Positions 16,406 to 27,150 of a stretch of DNA of 64,000 nt are shown here, in pieces. A program made the position numbers and the translations under genes. The notes below the pieces were generated by a model, which was given only the letters and a program-made list of their open reading frames with translations, ran no database searches and was not told where the DNA came from. Where the stretch lies: positions 44,266 to 108,265 of the forward strand of contig WHSO01000001.1 in the NCBI GenBank assembly GCA_009380075.1. The letters run 5' to 3'. This stretch comes from Alphaproteobacteria bacterium. GTDB lineage: Bacteria > Pseudomonadota > Alphaproteobacteria > SMXQ01. How positions within the stretch are numbered: position 1 is the stretch's first letter; each line of letters opens with the position of its first letter.

Positions 16406-17494
16406 ATGGCGACCGCGTTACATCTCGTCGACAAGGACACCATGGACAAGCAAAAGGCACTGGAAGCCGCTCTCGGCCAGATTGAGCGGGCCTTCGGCAA
16501 GGGCTCGATCATGAAGCTCGGCCAGGGACAGGGCGTGGACGGAATTGAAGCCGTCTCCACGGGATCCCTTGGTCTCGATATCGCGCTGGGCATCGGCGGT
16601 CTTCCACGGGGCCGCGTGGTCGAGATTTACGGGCCCGAATCCTCGGGAAAGACGACGATGGCGCTCCATGTCGTCGCCGAAGCCCAGAAGCAGGGCGGGA
16701 CCTGCGCCTTTGTCGACGCCGAACATGCGCTCGACGTGGGCTACGCAAAGAAGCTTGGGGTCGACATCGAAAATCTCCTTATTTCCCAGCCCGACGCCGG
16801 CGAGCAGGCGCTTGAGATCGCCGACACCCTGGTTCGTTCGGGAGCCATTGACGTTCTGGTGGTCGACTCGGTCGCGGCCCTGGTGCCGCGCGCCGAGCTC
16901 GAAGGGGAAATGGGCGACACCCATGTCGGTCTGCAGGCGCGGCTGATGAGTCAGGCCTTGCGTAAGCTGACCTCTTCGATTTCGCGCTCGCGCTGCATGG
17001 TGATCTTCATCAACCAGATCCGCATGAAGATCGGCGTCATGTTCGGCAACCCGGAAACCACGAGCGGCGGCAACGCGCTCAAGTTCTATGCCTCCGTACG
17101 CCTTGATATCCGCCGCATCGGCGCGATCAAGAACGGCGACGAGGTCGTCGGCAACCAGACCCGGGTGAAGGTGGTCAAGAACAAGGTGGCGCCGCCGTTC
17201 AAGACCGTCGAATTCGACATCATGTACGGTTCGGGCGTGTCCAAGACCGGGGAACTGCTGGATCTCGGGGTCAAGGCCGGGCTGGTCGAGAAGTCGGGCA
17301 CCTGGTTCTCCTACGGCGATACGCGCATCGGCCAGGGCCGCGAAAACGCCAAGGCCTTCCTCAAGGACAACCCCGAGATCGCGGCCGCTATCGAGAAGGC
17401 GATTCGCGCCAACGCCGGCCTGGTTTCGGAGGCCATGCTGAGCAACGGCGAAGATGATTCTCCGGAGGGCATAGCCGACGACGGCACCACCTGA
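16406..17494 (+). CDS. recA: Recombinase RecA
   Basis: RecA forms filaments on single-stranded DNA, drives strand exchange and triggers LexA self-cleavage in the SOS response. The 362-aa protein has Walker [10 protein letters not shown] at about residues 76-84, LVVDSVAAL as Walker B, the DNA-binding loops including [19 protein letters not shown], and an acidic C-terminus ending [14 protein letters not shown]. The ATG at 16406 has an excellent ribosome site (AGGAAGGAGG); a longer frame reaching 16322 starts too near the promoter to be used. A strong terminator follows 48 bases after the stop. Confidence 0.98.
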   Translation: MATALHLVDKDTMDKQKALEAALGQIERAFGKGSIMKLGQGQGVDGIEAVSTGSLGLDIALGIGGLPRGRVVEIYGPESSGKTTMALHVVAEAQKQGGTCAFVDAEHALDVGYAKKLGVDIENLLISQPDAGEQALEIADTLVRSGAIDVLVVDSVAALVPRAELEGEMGDTHVGLQARLMSQALRKLTSSISRSRCMVIFINQIRMKIGVMFGNPETTSGGNALKFYASVRLDIRRIGAIKNGDEVVGNQTRVKVVKNKVAPPFKTVEFDIMYGSGVSKTGELLDLGVKAGLVEKSGTWFSYGDTRIGQGRENAKAFLKDNPEIAAAIEKAIRANAGLVSEAMLSNGEDDSPEGIADDGTT

Positions 17495-17542
17495 GGGACG
17501 TACCCGCGATATTCTCCGTCGTCGGGAACGGAGATCAGACAG

Positions 17543-17571
17543 CCCCCGTCCGGTTGACCGGACGGGGGTTT
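17543..17571 (+). terminator. Terminator after recA
   Basis: An 11-bp perfect GC-rich stem (17543-17553 with 17558-17568), a four-base TTGA loop and a short TTT follow recA. The T-tract is short but the stem is strong. Confidence 0.82.
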
Positions 17572-17699
17572 CCCTTATCCCGGCGGCCCGTTCTCCCGTC
17601 TCCGGCCGCTGCGGGCCGGTTATGGACAGGTGGCCAAGCGCACTGTAAAAGCATGGGCCTTGGCCCATTCGGGCTCCCTCGAGGCAACTCCAGACGGCT

Positions 17700-20357
17700 A
17701 TGACCGGAACCGGCGATACCAGGACGGCTTTTCTCGATTATTTCGGACGCAACGACCACGAGATCGTGGCGTCGAGCCCGCTCGTGCCCCACAACGACCC
17801 GACTCTCCTGTTCACCAACGCCGGCATGGTCCAGTTCAAGAACCTGTTTACGGGTGCCGAAAGGCGCGACTACGCCCGTGCCGCGACCTCGCAGAAGTGC
17901 GTCCGTGCGGGCGGCAAGCACAACGACCTGGAGAACGTTGGCTATACCGCCCGCCATCACACGTTCTTCGAGATGCTGGGTAACTTTTCGTTCGGCGACT
18001 ACTTCAAGGAACGGGCGATCGAGCTCGCCTGGAACTTCTTGACCCGGGAAGCGGGTTTGCCCAAGGACCGCCTGATGGTCACGGTCTATCACACCGATGA
18101 CGAGGCCCACGGCTACTGGAAGAATATCGCGGGACTGAATGACGACCGTATCATACGGATTCCCACGGCGGACAATTTCTGGTCGATGGGGGAGACCGGG
18201 CCATGCGGCCCGTGTTCCGAGATTTTCTATGACCACGGCCCGTCCGTTGCCGGCGGGCCGCCCGGGTCGCCGGACGCCGACGGCGACCGGTTCGTCGAGA
18301 TCTGGAACCTCGTCTTTATGCAATACGAACAGGTCGACGCCACGACGCGGCGCGACCTGCCGAAACCGTCCATCGATACCGGCATGGGACTTGAGCGCAT
18401 AGCGGCCGTGCTTCAGGGCAAGCACGACAACTACGACATCGACCTGATGCGTCATCTCATCGAAGCCTCGGCGGAGGCGACCGGTGCGGCGCCCGACGGG
18501 GAACACGCGGTGTCCCACCGGGTCATCGCCGATCATTTGCGCTCCGTCAGCTTTCTCATTGCCGACGGGGTGATGCCGTCCAACGAGGGACGGGGTTATG
18601 TGCTGCGGAGAATCCTGAGACGGGCGGTGCGCCACGCCCATATCATGGGCCGGGAGGAGCCACTGTTGCACACTCTGGTCCCTGCACTGGTGGTAGAGAT
18701 GGGGGCCGCATACCCCGAACTCATCCGCGCCAGTGCCTTGATCGCCGAGACCCTGCGCATGGAGGAAACGCGTTTCCGCGCGACGCTGGCCCGCGGTCTC
18801 CGCCTGCTTGCCGATGAGACCGGGAAGCTTGGCGAGGGCGAGGCCTTGTCCGGAGATGTCGCGTTCCGGCTGTATGATACCTACGGCTTTCCCCTCGACC
18901 TCACCCAGGACGCGCTTCGGGCCGAGGGACGGAGCGTCGACATCGAAGGGTTCAACAGAGCCATGGCGCGCCAGCGGGCCGAGGCCCGCAAGGCTTGGAG
19001 CGGCTCCGGCGATGCCGCCACGGAAGCGGTATGGTTCGAGGTTCGCGAACGAACCGGCGCCAGCGAATTTCTCGGCTACGAAACAGAGGCGGCGGAGGGG
19101 CGCGTCGTCGCCATCGTTGTCGGGGACAAGGAGGTGCCGTCGGTCGAGGCAGGTACCGAAGCCTCGATCGTCACCAATCAGACCCCATTCTACGGCGAAT
19201 CGGGAGGCCAGACCGGGGACAGTGGTCAGCTGTTCACCAAGGACGGCGCGGAATTTGCCATTACCGAAACCATCAAGCGCCTGGGCGACGTCCACGTCCA
19301 CCACGGCACGTTAACGCGCGGAGCTCTCAAGCTCGGGGATATCGTCGACATGCGTGTCGACGGCGAGAGACGCGCGCGGATCCGGGCCAATCATTCGGCG
19401 ACTCATCTCCTGCATGCGGCGCTCCGCAAGCGCCTGGGTGAACACGTGACCCAGAAGGGCTCGCTCGTTGCCGCCGACCGCCTGCGCTTCGACGTTGCAC
19501 ATCCCAAGGGGCTGACCCCGGAGGAAATCCGTCGGATCGAAATAGACGTCAATGCGCAGATCCGCGCCAATACGGAGGTGACCACGCGGTTGATGACGCC
19601 GGACGAGGCGGTTACCGCGGGCGCCATGGCGCTATTCGGGGAAAAATACGGCGATGAAGTTCGCGTGGTCGCGATGGGGACGGGCGCCGGCGCGAACTTC
19701 TCGACCGAGTTGTGCGGCGGTACCCACGTGCGGCGTACAGGCGACATCGGGGCTTTCCGGATCGTCTCGGAAGGAGCGCTCGCCGCGGGTGTGCGCCGCA
19801 TCGAGGCGGTCACCGGCGCTGGCGCGGATGCCTACGATTCGGCCAATACCGAAATCCTGACAGCCGTCTCCGCGACGGTCCGAGCCGCGCCTACCGAATT
19901 ACCCGAACGCATTCAGCGGCTCATCGAGGAGCGCCGAGCGCTCGAGCGCGAACTGACCGAAGTGCGACGCAAGCTCGCGCTGGGCGGCGGCGCGCCCGCT
20001 GGCGGCGCATCGACTTCGGACGGCCGTGAGGTCGCAGGCGTGCGCCTCGTCACCCGTTCGCTGGAGGGAATCCCGGCCAAGGACCTCAAGTCGATGGTGG
20101 ATGAATTCAAGAAGCGCGGCCCGGGCGTCTATGCGGTCGTCAGTGCCGAAGACGCCAAGGTTTCGATCGTTGTCGGCGTGACGAATGACCTTGTCGACCG
20201 GTTCAGCGCGGTGGACCTCGTTCGCGCCGGAGCGGCCGCGCTCGGTGGAAAGGGCGGCGGCGGTCGTCCCGACATGGCCCAGGCCGGGGGCCCGAACGCC
20301 GGCAAGGCCGAGGACGCTTTCGCCGCCATCGCCGCGGCCATGGAAAGGGTGGGCTAA
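17700..20357 (+). CDS. alaS: Alanyl-tRNA synthetase
   Basis: AlaRS charges tRNA-Ala and edits mischarged Ser and Gly. The 885-aa length is typical. The class II catalytic core spans roughly residues 1-250, with motif 2 in [18 protein letters not shown] and motif 3 in DTGMGLERI. The editing domain carries zinc-binding HSATH (H565 and H569) and CGGTH (C672 and H676). The C-terminal C-Ala region is Gly-rich near residues 850-865, as usual. It follows recA directly, the common alphaproteobacterial order recA-alaS, but a terminator separates them so it should have its own promoter. Confidence 0.98.
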   Translation: MTGTGDTRTAFLDYFGRNDHEIVASSPLVPHNDPTLLFTNAGMVQFKNLFTGAERRDYARAATSQKCVRAGGKHNDLENVGYTARHHTFFEMLGNFSFGDYFKERAIELAWNFLTREAGLPKDRLMVTVYHTDDEAHGYWKNIAGLNDDRIIRIPTADNFWSMGETGPCGPCSEIFYDHGPSVAGGPPGSPDADGDRFVEIWNLVFMQYEQVDATTRRDLPKPSIDTGMGLERIAAVLQGKHDNYDIDLMRHLIEASAEATGAAPDGEHAVSHRVIADHLRSVSFLIADGVMPSNEGRGYVLRRILRRAVRHAHIMGREEPLLHTLVPALVVEMGAAYPELIRASALIAETLRMEETRFRATLARGLRLLADETGKLGEGEALSGDVAFRLYDTYGFPLDLTQDALRAEGRSVDIEGFNRAMARQRAEARKAWSGSGDAATEAVWFEVRERTGASEFLGYETEAAEGRVVAIVVGDKEVPSVEAGTEASIVTNQTPFYGESGGQTGDSGQLFTKDGAEFAITETIKRLGDVHVHHGTLTRGALKLGDIVDMRVDGERRARIRANHSATHLLHAALRKRLGEHVTQKGSLVAADRLRFDVAHPKGLTPEEIRRIEIDVNAQIRANTEVTTRLMTPDEAVTAGAMALFGEKYGDEVRVVAMGTGAGANFSTELCGGTHVRRTGDIGAFRIVSEGALAAGVRRIEAVTGAGADAYDSANTEILTAVSATVRAAPTELPERIQRLIEERRALERELTEVRRKLALGGGAPAGGASTSDGREVAGVRLVTRSLEGIPAKDLKSMVDEFKKRGPGVYAVVSAEDAKVSIVVGVTNDLVDRFSAVDLVRAGAAALGGKGGGGRPDMAQAGGPNAGKAEDAFAAIAAAMERVG

Positions 20358-20404
20358 GGCCTCGGTGCCGAGGTCCCGCGGATAAAAAAACACCGCCGTT
20401 CATG

Positions 20405-20430
20405 AAAAGGCTCGCGCCATAGCGCGAGCC
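20405..20430 (-). terminator. Terminator after icd (minus strand)
   Basis: A perfect 9-bp stem (20409-20417 with 20422-20430) and a four-base loop lie 25 bases past the icd stop. Read on the minus strand it is followed by TTTT (20405-20408). It also lies downstream of alaS on the plus strand but has no T-run in that direction. Confidence 0.8.
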
Positions 20431-20454
20431 TCGATGGTTTCGGGGTGCAGGCCC

Positions 20455-21669
20455 CTATTTCATTGACGCCTTCATATTGGCGTCGATCTTGTCGAGGAAT
20501 TCCTGGGTATTGAGCCATTTCTGGTCCGGCCCGATCAGGAGCGCGAGGTCCTTGGTCATGTGGCCGGCTTCCACCGTCTCTATGCAGACTTTCTCCAGGT
20601 TTTCGGCGAAATTCACCACATCGGGCGTGTCGTCGAAGCGGCCGCGGTAGATCAACCCGCGGGTCCAGGCAAAGATCGAGGCGATCGGGTTCGTTGACGT
20701 CGGCCGGCCCTTCTGGTGTTCGCGGTAGTGGCGTGTCACCGTGCCGTGCGCGGCTTCGGCTTCCACCGTCTTGCCGTCCGGTGTCATCAGCACGGAGGTC
20801 ATCAAACCGAGGGAGCCGTACCCCTGGGCCACGGTATCCGACTGTACGTCGCCGTCGTAGTTCTTGCACGCCCAGATAAATCCGCCCGACCATTTCATGG
20901 CGCAGGCGACCATGTCGTCGATCAGGCGGTGTTCGTAGGTGATCTTCTTCTTGTCGAACTCCGCCTTGAACTCCGCGTCGAATACCTCCTGGAAGATGTC
21001 CTTGAAGCGGCCATCGTAGACCTTGAGGATCGTGTTCTTGGTCGACAGGTATACCGGCCACCCGCGGCCAAGGCCGTAGTTGAAGCAGGCGCGGGCAAAA
21101 CCGTGGATCGAATCGTCGAGGTTGTACATGCTCATGGCCACGCCCGCGCCGGGGAAGCTGAACACCTCGCGCTCGATGGGCTTGCCGCCGTCCTCGGGCT
21201 CGAAGCGCAGGGTTAGCTTGCCCTTTCCCGGGACGATGAAATCGGTGGCGCGGTACTGGTCGCCGTAGGCATGACGGCCGATGACGATAGGACGGGTCCA
21301 GCCCGGAACCAGACGCGGCACGTTCTGGCACACGATCGGCTCGCGGAAGATGGTTCCGCCGATGATGTTGCGGATGGTGCCGTTGGGCGAACGGTACATT
21401 TCCTTGAGGTTGAATTCCTTGACCCGTGCCTCGTCCGGGGTGATGGTCGCGCACTTGACGCCGACGCCGTATTGCTTGATCGCATTGGCCGCATCGATGG
21501 TCACCTGATCCCGCGTCGCATCACGGTGTTCCATGCCGAGGTCGTAGTACTTCAGGTCGATGTCGAGATAGGGCAGAATCAGCTTGTCCTTTATGAATTG
21601 CCAGATGATGTGCGTCATCTCGTCGCCGTCCAGTTCAACGACGGGGGTCTTGACCTTGATCTTGGCCAT
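20455..21669 (-). CDS. icd: Isocitrate dehydrogenase, NADP-dependent (eukaryote-like type)
   Basis: This enzyme oxidises isocitrate to 2-oxoglutarate in the TCA cycle and supplies NADPH. The 404-aa protein is of the homodimeric type shared by alphaproteobacteria and mitochondria, starting [17 protein letters not shown]. The substrate-binding segment [13 protein letters not shown] and the metal/substrate region [16 protein letters not shown] are intact. [13 protein letters not shown] provides the NADP-binding signature. AGAGGA lies just upstream of the ATG at 21669. It is convergent with alaS and has its own terminator. Confidence 0.97.
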   Translation of the reverse strand: MAKIKVKTPVVELDGDEMTHIIWQFIKDKLILPYLDIDLKYYDLGMEHRDATRDQVTIDAANAIKQYGVGVKCATITPDEARVKEFNLKEMYRSPNGTIRNIIGGTIFREPIVCQNVPRLVPGWTRPIVIGRHAYGDQYRATDFIVPGKGKLTLRFEPEDGGKPIEREVFSFPGAGVAMSMYNLDDSIHGFARACFNYGLGRGWPVYLSTKNTILKVYDGRFKDIFQEVFDAEFKAEFDKKKITYEHRLIDDMVACAMKWSGGFIWACKNYDGDVQSDTVAQGYGSLGLMTSVLMTPDGKTVEAEAAHGTVTRHYREHQKGRPTSTNPIASIFAWTRGLIYRGRFDDTPDVVNFAENLEKVCIETVEAGHMTKDLALLIGPDQKWLNTQEFLDKIDANMKASMK

Positions 21670-21856
21670 TCAGTCCTCTCCTGCGCGAGTATTGGTCGAA
21701 TCCGGGGCTTGAACGGGGGCGGGAACGGGCCGTCCCGCCGTGCCGGGGGGGAAACTCGGCGCGCACCATATCAGACCTGCGGCCGAGCGCAAGGCGGCGG
21801 CGGAAGCGGTCGGACGTACCTCCTGACGGTTCACCACGGCGGGAACGGGCGGGTAT

Positions 21857-22441
21857 TCAGGTCTTCTCGGGGAGAGGCCTTACCGCCGTTGCCGGCATGG
21901 TGGCGATGGCCGGCAGGACATCTTCCACGTGGTCGACCACAGCAAACAGGTCGCGAATCATGGGGCCGGTAAAGCCGGCGCTTACCGTGTGCTCAATCAG
22001 ATCAATGAGTGCCTGCCAGTAGCCGCCGTCGTTGACGATCACAACGGGCTTGCCATGAAGGCCGAGCTGACGCCAGGTGATGATCTCAAAGGTCTCGTCC
22101 AGAGTCCCGACCCCTCCCGGAAGGACGGCGAAGGCGTCGGCGCGTTCGAACATGCGCCGCTTGCGTTCGTGCATGGATTCGACGACGACCAGCTCGTCCA
22201 GGCCCTGATGCGCCAGCTCGACGCGCCTGAGGTCGGTAGGAATGACGCCGGTGACCTTGCCGCCCGCCTCCAGCGTCGCGTCGGCGAGCACGCCCATCAG
22301 TCCGATATTGCCACCCCCGTACACGAGCTCGACGCAGGCTTCCCCGAGAAGGCGGCCGAACTTTTCCACCTCGCGTGCGTGCCGGCCGTCACTGCCCTTG
22401 GACGAGCCGCAGTAAACACAGAGGGAAGCAATATCGGGCAT
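21857..22441 (-). CDS. LOG-family protein (TIGR00730, cytokinin-type phosphoribohydrolase fold)
   Basis: This 194-aa Rossmann-fold protein belongs to the LOG family, once mislabelled lysine decarboxylases. Characterised members hydrolyse nucleoside 5'-monophosphates to base and ribose phosphate. The two diagnostic motifs are present: YGGGNIGLMG, and PGGVGTLDE with the catalytic glutamate; the intervening SMHERKRRM arginines are also conserved. The natural substrate in bacteria is usually unknown. Its start is about 300 bases from the divergently transcribed cytochrome c' gene. Confidence 0.9.
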   Translation of the reverse strand: MPDIASLCVYCGSSKGSDGRHAREVEKFGRLLGEACVELVYGGGNIGLMGVLADATLEAGGKVTGVIPTDLRRVELAHQGLDELVVVESMHERKRRMFERADAFAVLPGGVGTLDETFEIITWRQLGLHGKPVVIVNDGGYWQALIDLIEHTVSAGFTGPMIRDLFAVVDHVEDVLPAIATMPATAVRPLPEKT

Positions 22442-22736
22442 GGGACGGTACCTTATTCGGGGGTCCAGCGCTCCGGTCGCGCGCGTCGTTGAAACCGGCA
22501 GGGTATCCGGCGGTTATGAGAAGTGCTCACGAGTTCGTGATCGTGGCGCCACTATCGCGCCTTAATATTGTGATTATCAAGGCTCTGCGGCAAACTCTCC
22601 GCGCCGCACCGTGGTCCCGGCCGATTCGTCCGGCGGCGGCGGATTGTGTCCCGAAGGGGGACAGGCTCTCGGCCGATACCGGCGTTCGGTTCCGCACCGG
22701 GCGCGCCGTAACGGCCCAACGAACTTGGAGGCTCGT

Positions 22737-23198
22737 ATGAAACTCTGGTCATACATTTTTTCATTCATTGCGGTTGCTGCGCTCGCGCTCGCGGTACCGG
22801 CGCTCGCCCAGGACAAAGGTGCGCTGGTGAAGGAGCGGGGGAGTATCATGAAGAGCGTCAGCGGGACGCTGAAGGCGCTGGACAAGTCTGCCAAGTCGGG
22901 CAAGGTGGGCGTAAACGACGCCGCGAGGGCGTCCAAGGCATTGGCCTCTTACAAGAAATACACGAGTCTGTTCCCGGCAGGCACGGACTCCAGCATGATC
23001 AAGACCCGTGCCAAGCCCGAGATCTGGAAGGACTGGTCCAAGTTCGAGGCACAGGCCGGCAAGCTCGTAACGGCGCTGACCGACGTTGAAAAGGCAGCAA
23101 AGACGGGTGATGCGGCGGCAATGGGTGCGGCGGTCAAGACCGCGCAAGGCACCTGCGGCGGATGCCACAAGCCGTTCCGGGGCCCGAAGCCCAAGTGA
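22737..23198 (+). CDS. Cytochrome c' (class II, C-terminal haem)
   Basis: This is a 153-aa exported protein with a signal peptide ending PALA-Q near residue 22. A single haem-binding motif CGGCH (C140, C143, H144) lies very near the C-terminus, the arrangement of class II cytochromes c and c'. The body is alpha-helical and Lys/Ala-rich, and includes KPEIWKDWSKFEAQAGKL, a pattern shared by cytochrome c' proteins. The ATG at 22737 is supported by GGAGG five bases upstream and by the signal peptide. Function in NO binding or electron transfer is inferred from the class. A GC-rich hairpin follows, then a dihaem cytochrome gene. Confidence 0.88.
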   Translation: MKLWSYIFSFIAVAALALAVPALAQDKGALVKERGSIMKSVSGTLKALDKSAKSGKVGVNDAARASKALASYKKYTSLFPAGTDSSMIKTRAKPEIWKDWSKFEAQAGKLVTALTDVEKAAKTGDAAAMGAAVKTAQGTCGGCHKPFRGPKPK

Positions 23199-23204
23199 TG
23201 TGAA

Positions 23205-23237
23205 GGGGCCGCCCGCCCGTGGGCGGCGGCGGCCCCC
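23205..23237 (+). terminator. GC-rich hairpin between the two cytochrome genes
   Basis: GGGGCCGCC...GGCGGCCCC forms a long imperfect hairpin immediately after the cytochrome c' stop. There is little T-run, so it may attenuate or stabilise rather than fully terminate. Confidence 0.45.
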
Positions 23238-23292
23238 CTCTATCCTTATCGTACGCGTAACCATGGAACTCGATTCAGGACCAGCCCGGCAC

Positions 23293-24207
23293 ATGCCTCG
23301 GCGAGGACGGTTTTTTATGGCCGGTGTCTTGGCTGTTGCGTCGTTTGCGGCATCGTTCCTTGCCGTTTCCGACCCCGCCTTCGCCCAGAACCCGGGCGGG
23401 GATGCGACGGCCGGTGAAGCACTCTTTGCGGCCGGCGGATGTGCCAATTGCCATACGGACAGGAAGAACAAGGGGCCGTTGCTTGGCGGCGGTGCCCCGA
23501 TCAAGACGGCATTCGGCACGTTCTACGGCCCGAATATTTCGTCTGATCCGGAATTCGGCATTGGCAAGTGGACCGACGCCGATTTCATACGTGCCCTGCG
23601 TCGGGGCATGTCACCGGATGGTGCCCACTACTACCCGGCGTTTCCCTACCCGTCCTTCACCAACCTCACCGATACAGACATGAAGGCGTTGCGTGCCTAC
23701 ATCATGACGCTGCCGCCGGTCGCTGAAAAAAGCAAACCCCATGATCTTGCATTCCCCTACAACATCCGTCTCGGCATGACGCTCTGGAATCTGCTTTACC
23801 TCGACGAGGGGCCGATGGCTCCCAATCCGTCGCGTTCGGCCGAGTGGAATCGGGGGCGTTACCTTGCCGGTGGCCTAGCCCATTGCGCCGAATGCCATAC
23901 GCCGCGCAATGTTTTCGGCGCACTCGACCGGCAGCGCTGGATGGCGGGCAACGCCAAGGGCAAGGGACCCGAGGGCGAGGCCGTGCCCAACATCACCTCC
24001 CATGAGGAATCGGGAATAGGCAAGTGGACCATCGACGAAATCGCGGAGTCGTTGAAATCCGGAATGCTTCCGGACGGCGATTCCTTTGGCTCCCTAATGG
24101 CGGATGTGGTCGAGCATGGGACCGCCAAGCTCAGCGACGCCGACCGGCACGCGATCGCCGTCTACATCAAGTCGATACCGCCACTGGCCGGACGAGGCCG
24201 GAAATAA
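23293..24207 (+). CDS. Dihaem c-type cytochrome
   Basis: This is a periplasmic cytochrome of about 304 aa with a signal peptide ending DPAFA-QN near residue 31. Two haem motifs are present, CANCH (C50, C53, H54) and CAECH (C198, C201, H202), each in its own cytochrome c domain with a matching NISSDPEFGIGKW or NITSHEESGIGKW segment, so the halves look like an internal duplication. It resembles the cytochrome subunits of alcohol, aldehyde or gluconate dehydrogenases. No dehydrogenase subunit lies beside it. I chose the ATG at 23293 for the clean signal peptide; an ATG at 23263 adds ten residues. Confidence 0.88.
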   Translation: MPRRGRFFMAGVLAVASFAASFLAVSDPAFAQNPGGDATAGEALFAAGGCANCHTDRKNKGPLLGGGAPIKTAFGTFYGPNISSDPEFGIGKWTDADFIRALRRGMSPDGAHYYPAFPYPSFTNLTDTDMKALRAYIMTLPPVAEKSKPHDLAFPYNIRLGMTLWNLLYLDEGPMAPNPSRSAEWNRGRYLAGGLAHCAECHTPRNVFGALDRQRWMAGNAKGKGPEGEAVPNITSHEESGIGKWTIDEIAESLKSGMLPDGDSFGSLMADVVEHGTAKLSDADRHAIAVYIKSIPPLAGRGRK

Positions 24208-24285
24208 CCGGTTTCCGTCCCGTTGCGCCCACAGAGGCGAGAGTCTAGGCTAGCGCTGACGTCCGGGGACTCCGGGCGGAAGCTC

Positions 24286-25332
24286 ATGAAGGGAGAGGCG
24301 GCGGTGAACCGGGCTCTCGTGATTGCGGTTGTCGGGGCAGTTGTACTCGCCGCCGCATTGCTGCTCAATTTCTATCTCGGACGTGAAGAGCGGAGCCAAC
24401 CGGCGACGCCCACGGCACCCGCGCCAGCAGCACCAGCGCCCGGCACCGGATCCAAGGCACCGGCAATCGCGCCGCGAGGCCATGAACCGAGCTTTGACAT
24501 CGTCCGGGTCAGCCCGGAAGGAAACGCGGTTATCGCGGGGCGGACCGCACCCGGATCGGAGGTGACCGTATTAGACGGGGACAAGGTGGTGGGGAAGGTC
24601 ACCGCCGACTCGCGTGGCGAATGGGTGCTGGTGCCGAGCAAACCGCTTGAGCCGGGTTCGCGCCGACTGACGCTGTCGGCGCGCCTCCCGGACGGCACGG
24701 CCCTCGGTTCGGAAAGTGAAGTGGTGCTGGTCGTGCCGGAACGAGGGAAAAACGTCGCCGGTGCCCCCGCCAATGGTGCGTCGGGTGCACTTGCACTTCA
24801 GGTTCCACGCGGGACCGACGGCGCGGGCCGTTCGACCGTCCTCCAGTTTCCTGGTGGTGCCGGGATTGTGGGTGAAGGAGGCCTTGCGATCGAAATCATT
24901 GACTACGATGGCGAGGGGCGCGTCAAGGTAAGCGGTCATGCGAAGCCGGGAGCGCAGCTCCGCGTCTATCTCGATAATCGTTTGATTGGTGAGGTTACGG
25001 CGGACGGTAAGGGAGACTGGTCGTTCCAGCTCAAGGAATTGCTGCCGCCGGGAGACTATGCCCTGCGTGTGGACGAAATGCGCTCCGGTGGCCATGTGGC
25101 CCGCCGTATCGAGGTTCCATTCAATCGCGCCCCGGCGATGGGGGATCTCGGCGACCGGCAGATCGTCGTTGTGCAGCCGGGCAACAGCCTGTGGCGGATC
25201 GCGCGCCGCGCCTATGGGCACGGTCCCCGGTACACCCTCATTTTCGAAGCCAACAAGTCCCAGATCCGTGACCCCAACCTGATCTATCCGGGGCAGGTTT
25301 TTACCGTGCCCGGGACCAGCCTCATGCGCTGA
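24286..25332 (+). CDS. Membrane-anchored Ig-like and LysM-domain protein
   Basis: This protein of about 348 aa has one N-terminal membrane helix (ALVIAVVGAVVLAAALLLNFYL), a Pro/Ala-rich linker, then two bacterial Ig-like modules (VIAGRTAPGSEVTVLDGD... and VKVSGHAKPGAQLRVYLDN...) with similar wording, and a C-terminal LysM domain (VQPGNSLWRIARRAYGHG ... IYPGQVFTVP). LysM binds peptidoglycan, so it probably sits in the periplasm tethered to the inner membrane. Starts at ATG 24286 or GTG 24304 are both possible; the GTG has GGGAGAGG at a better distance. The role is unknown beyond wall binding. Confidence 0.85.
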   Translation: MKGEAAVNRALVIAVVGAVVLAAALLLNFYLGREERSQPATPTAPAPAAPAPGTGSKAPAIAPRGHEPSFDIVRVSPEGNAVIAGRTAPGSEVTVLDGDKVVGKVTADSRGEWVLVPSKPLEPGSRRLTLSARLPDGTALGSESEVVLVVPERGKNVAGAPANGASGALALQVPRGTDGAGRSTVLQFPGGAGIVGEGGLAIEIIDYDGEGRVKVSGHAKPGAQLRVYLDNRLIGEVTADGKGDWSFQLKELLPPGDYALRVDEMRSGGHVARRIEVPFNRAPAMGDLGDRQIVVVQPGNSLWRIARRAYGHGPRYTLIFEANKSQIRDPNLIYPGQVFTVPGTSLMR

Positions 25333-25564
25333 AGCCACGGAACGTTCACTCCGGCTTGTGCGTTCAAAAATGCGTGCTCGATGCGGGACGGGTCCGTTAA
25401 GACATCGTCAATACGCGTGACCCCATGCTTCCGACGTAAAGCACGGGGATACTTTCGTTTTCGGGGGCTATTGGGCTAAACTCCGCCGGTCCCGGCCGGG
25501 TCCTGCCGGGCATGGCGGGGCGAACCCCCGGGGCCGCCCGTGGGCTCGCCGATTACCAGAGGAA

Positions 25565-26254
25565 ATGCCCGCCACCATGCGACCCGTGATTCATCGAGAA
25601 GGTCTGCCGATCATCGCCGCATTCATTGTCACGACGGCGGTCCTGTGGTGGCTGTGGGTGCCGTTGGGGATCGCTGGCGCGCTTCTGTCGCTTTGGTGCA
25701 TCTGGTTTTTCCGCGATCCTGAGCGACATCCACCGACCCGGCCGGGGGTGATCCTTGCGCCCGCCGATGGGCGGTTGCTGGCGATCGTCACGGCATCACC
25801 GCCGGCGGAACTCGGCATGGGGGATACGCCGCGCACCCGTATCAGCACATTCATGAACGTGTTCGACGTTCACGTGAACCGCATTCCAGCCGATGGCCGC
25901 ATTACTGGGTTGCATTATCGGCCCGGCCGCTTCTTCAACGCATCCTTCGACAAAGCTTCGAATCATAATGAACGCATGTCGATGCGCATGACCACGGCGA
26001 GCGGACACGATCTCGCCTTCGTGCAGATCGCCGGCTTGGTCGCGCGGCGCATCCGGACGAAACTTGCGGTCGGGCAGGCTGTCACGGCCGGCGCCCGTTT
26101 CGGCATGATCCGGTTCGGGAGTCGCGTCGATGTCTACCTCCCCGACGGCATTGAGCCGCTGGTCCGGGAGGGGGAAGTCGCGGTCGCCGGAGAAACCATC
26201 CTGGCGGTCCCGGGACGGAATGCCGCCGACGCCGATGGTGGAGGCCTCCGATGA
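25565..26254 (+). CDS. psd: Phosphatidylserine decarboxylase (short, alpha type)
   Basis: This enzyme decarboxylates phosphatidylserine to phosphatidylethanolamine at the inner membrane. The 229-aa protein is the short form, with a membrane helix at about residues 15-48. FMNVFDVHVNRIP, APADGR and SFDKASNHNER are family signatures. The self-cleavage site that generates the pyruvoyl group is G185-S186 in RFGSRVDVYLP. The ATG at 25565 follows a GAGGAA almost without spacing; an ATG at 25577 is possible. The stop overlaps the pssA start by four bases (ATGA), indicating coupled translation. Confidence 0.95.
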   Translation: MPATMRPVIHREGLPIIAAFIVTTAVLWWLWVPLGIAGALLSLWCIWFFRDPERHPPTRPGVILAPADGRLLAIVTASPPAELGMGDTPRTRISTFMNVFDVHVNRIPADGRITGLHYRPGRFFNASFDKASNHNERMSMRMTTASGHDLAFVQIAGLVARRIRTKLAVGQAVTAGARFGMIRFGSRVDVYLPDGIEPLVREGEVAVAGETILAVPGRNAADADGGGLR

Positions 26255-27150
26255 TTCGGCCCCGTCGGCGACTCAGCGCGCTGCCTTTCAATCGCCTGAT
26301 CCCCAACATCATGACCGTCACGGCGCTCTGTGCCGGGCTCACCGCAATTCTGTACGGCGTTCAATCCAAATGGCAATTCGCCGTTGCCGCGATCATGATC
26401 GCGGCGTTGCTCGATGCGCTCGACGGGCGCATCGCGCGATTGCTCGGCGGCACTAGCCGATTCGGCGCGGAGCTTGATTCGCTGTCAGACTTTGTCTGTT
26501 TCGGTGTTGCGCCGGCGCTGCTGCTATTTCTGTGGACCCTGCAGGACGCCAAGGGACCGGGCTGGGTCATTGCCCTGGTCTTTTCGGTTTGTGCCGCGTT
26601 GCGCCTCGCGCGCTTCAATACGCGTCTGGGTGACTCCGACATGCCGGTCTGGGCCGGAAACTACTTCACCGGAGTGCCCGCACCGGCGGGAGGTGGTCTC
26701 GTCCTGCTCCCCATGATGCTGAGCTTCGAATTCGATCTGGATTTCCTCTCCCATCCTCTGATCAACGGTCCCGTGGCGGTTATCGTCGCCTATATGATGA
26801 TCAGCCGAATTCCGACGTTTTCCTTCAAGAAGGTGCGTGTGCCGCAGCGGCTCATTGTGCCACTCTTGCTGATGGTCGGCTTGCTGGCGGCGCTGCTTGC
26901 GACGGCAACTTGGCTGACGATCTCGTCATTGTTGATCCTGTACCTGTGCTCGATCCCGGTGTCCGTGCGGGCCTACCGGCGTCACGCGGCGGCGACGGAC
27001 ACCGCGACTGATACGCTCGCCGTCATCGACGGGGCCGTCGGCGGCGACGAGGGCGAGGAAGAGGATGAGGCCGACACCGACGCCCTGACCGAGGAATCGG
27101 GCGAGGGCACGCCGGCCTCACGTCAAAGCCCGCGAACGTTCTCCGGATAA
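26251..27150 (+). CDS. pssA: CDP-diacylglycerol-serine O-phosphatidyltransferase
   Basis: PssA makes phosphatidylserine from CDP-diacylglycerol and serine, the substrate of the gene just upstream. The 299-aa membrane protein has about eight hydrophobic segments. The CDP-alcohol phosphatidyltransferase motif is at residues 56-81: DG..AR, then G, then D...D in the required spacing (DALDGRIARLLGG and AELDSLSD). The C-terminal 50 residues are a strongly acidic tail (GDEGEEEDEADTD). The coding end overlaps the convergent neighbour by 28 bases. Confidence 0.95.
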   Translation: MIRPRRRLSALPFNRLIPNIMTVTALCAGLTAILYGVQSKWQFAVAAIMIAALLDALDGRIARLLGGTSRFGAELDSLSDFVCFGVAPALLLFLWTLQDAKGPGWVIALVFSVCAALRLARFNTRLGDSDMPVWAGNYFTGVPAPAGGGLVLLPMMLSFEFDLDFLSHPLINGPVAVIVAYMMISRIPTFSFKKVRVPQRLIVPLLLMVGLLAALLATATWLTISSLLILYLCSIPVSVRAYRRHAAATDTATDTLAVIDGAVGGDEGEEEDEADTDALTEESGEGTPASRQSPRTFSG

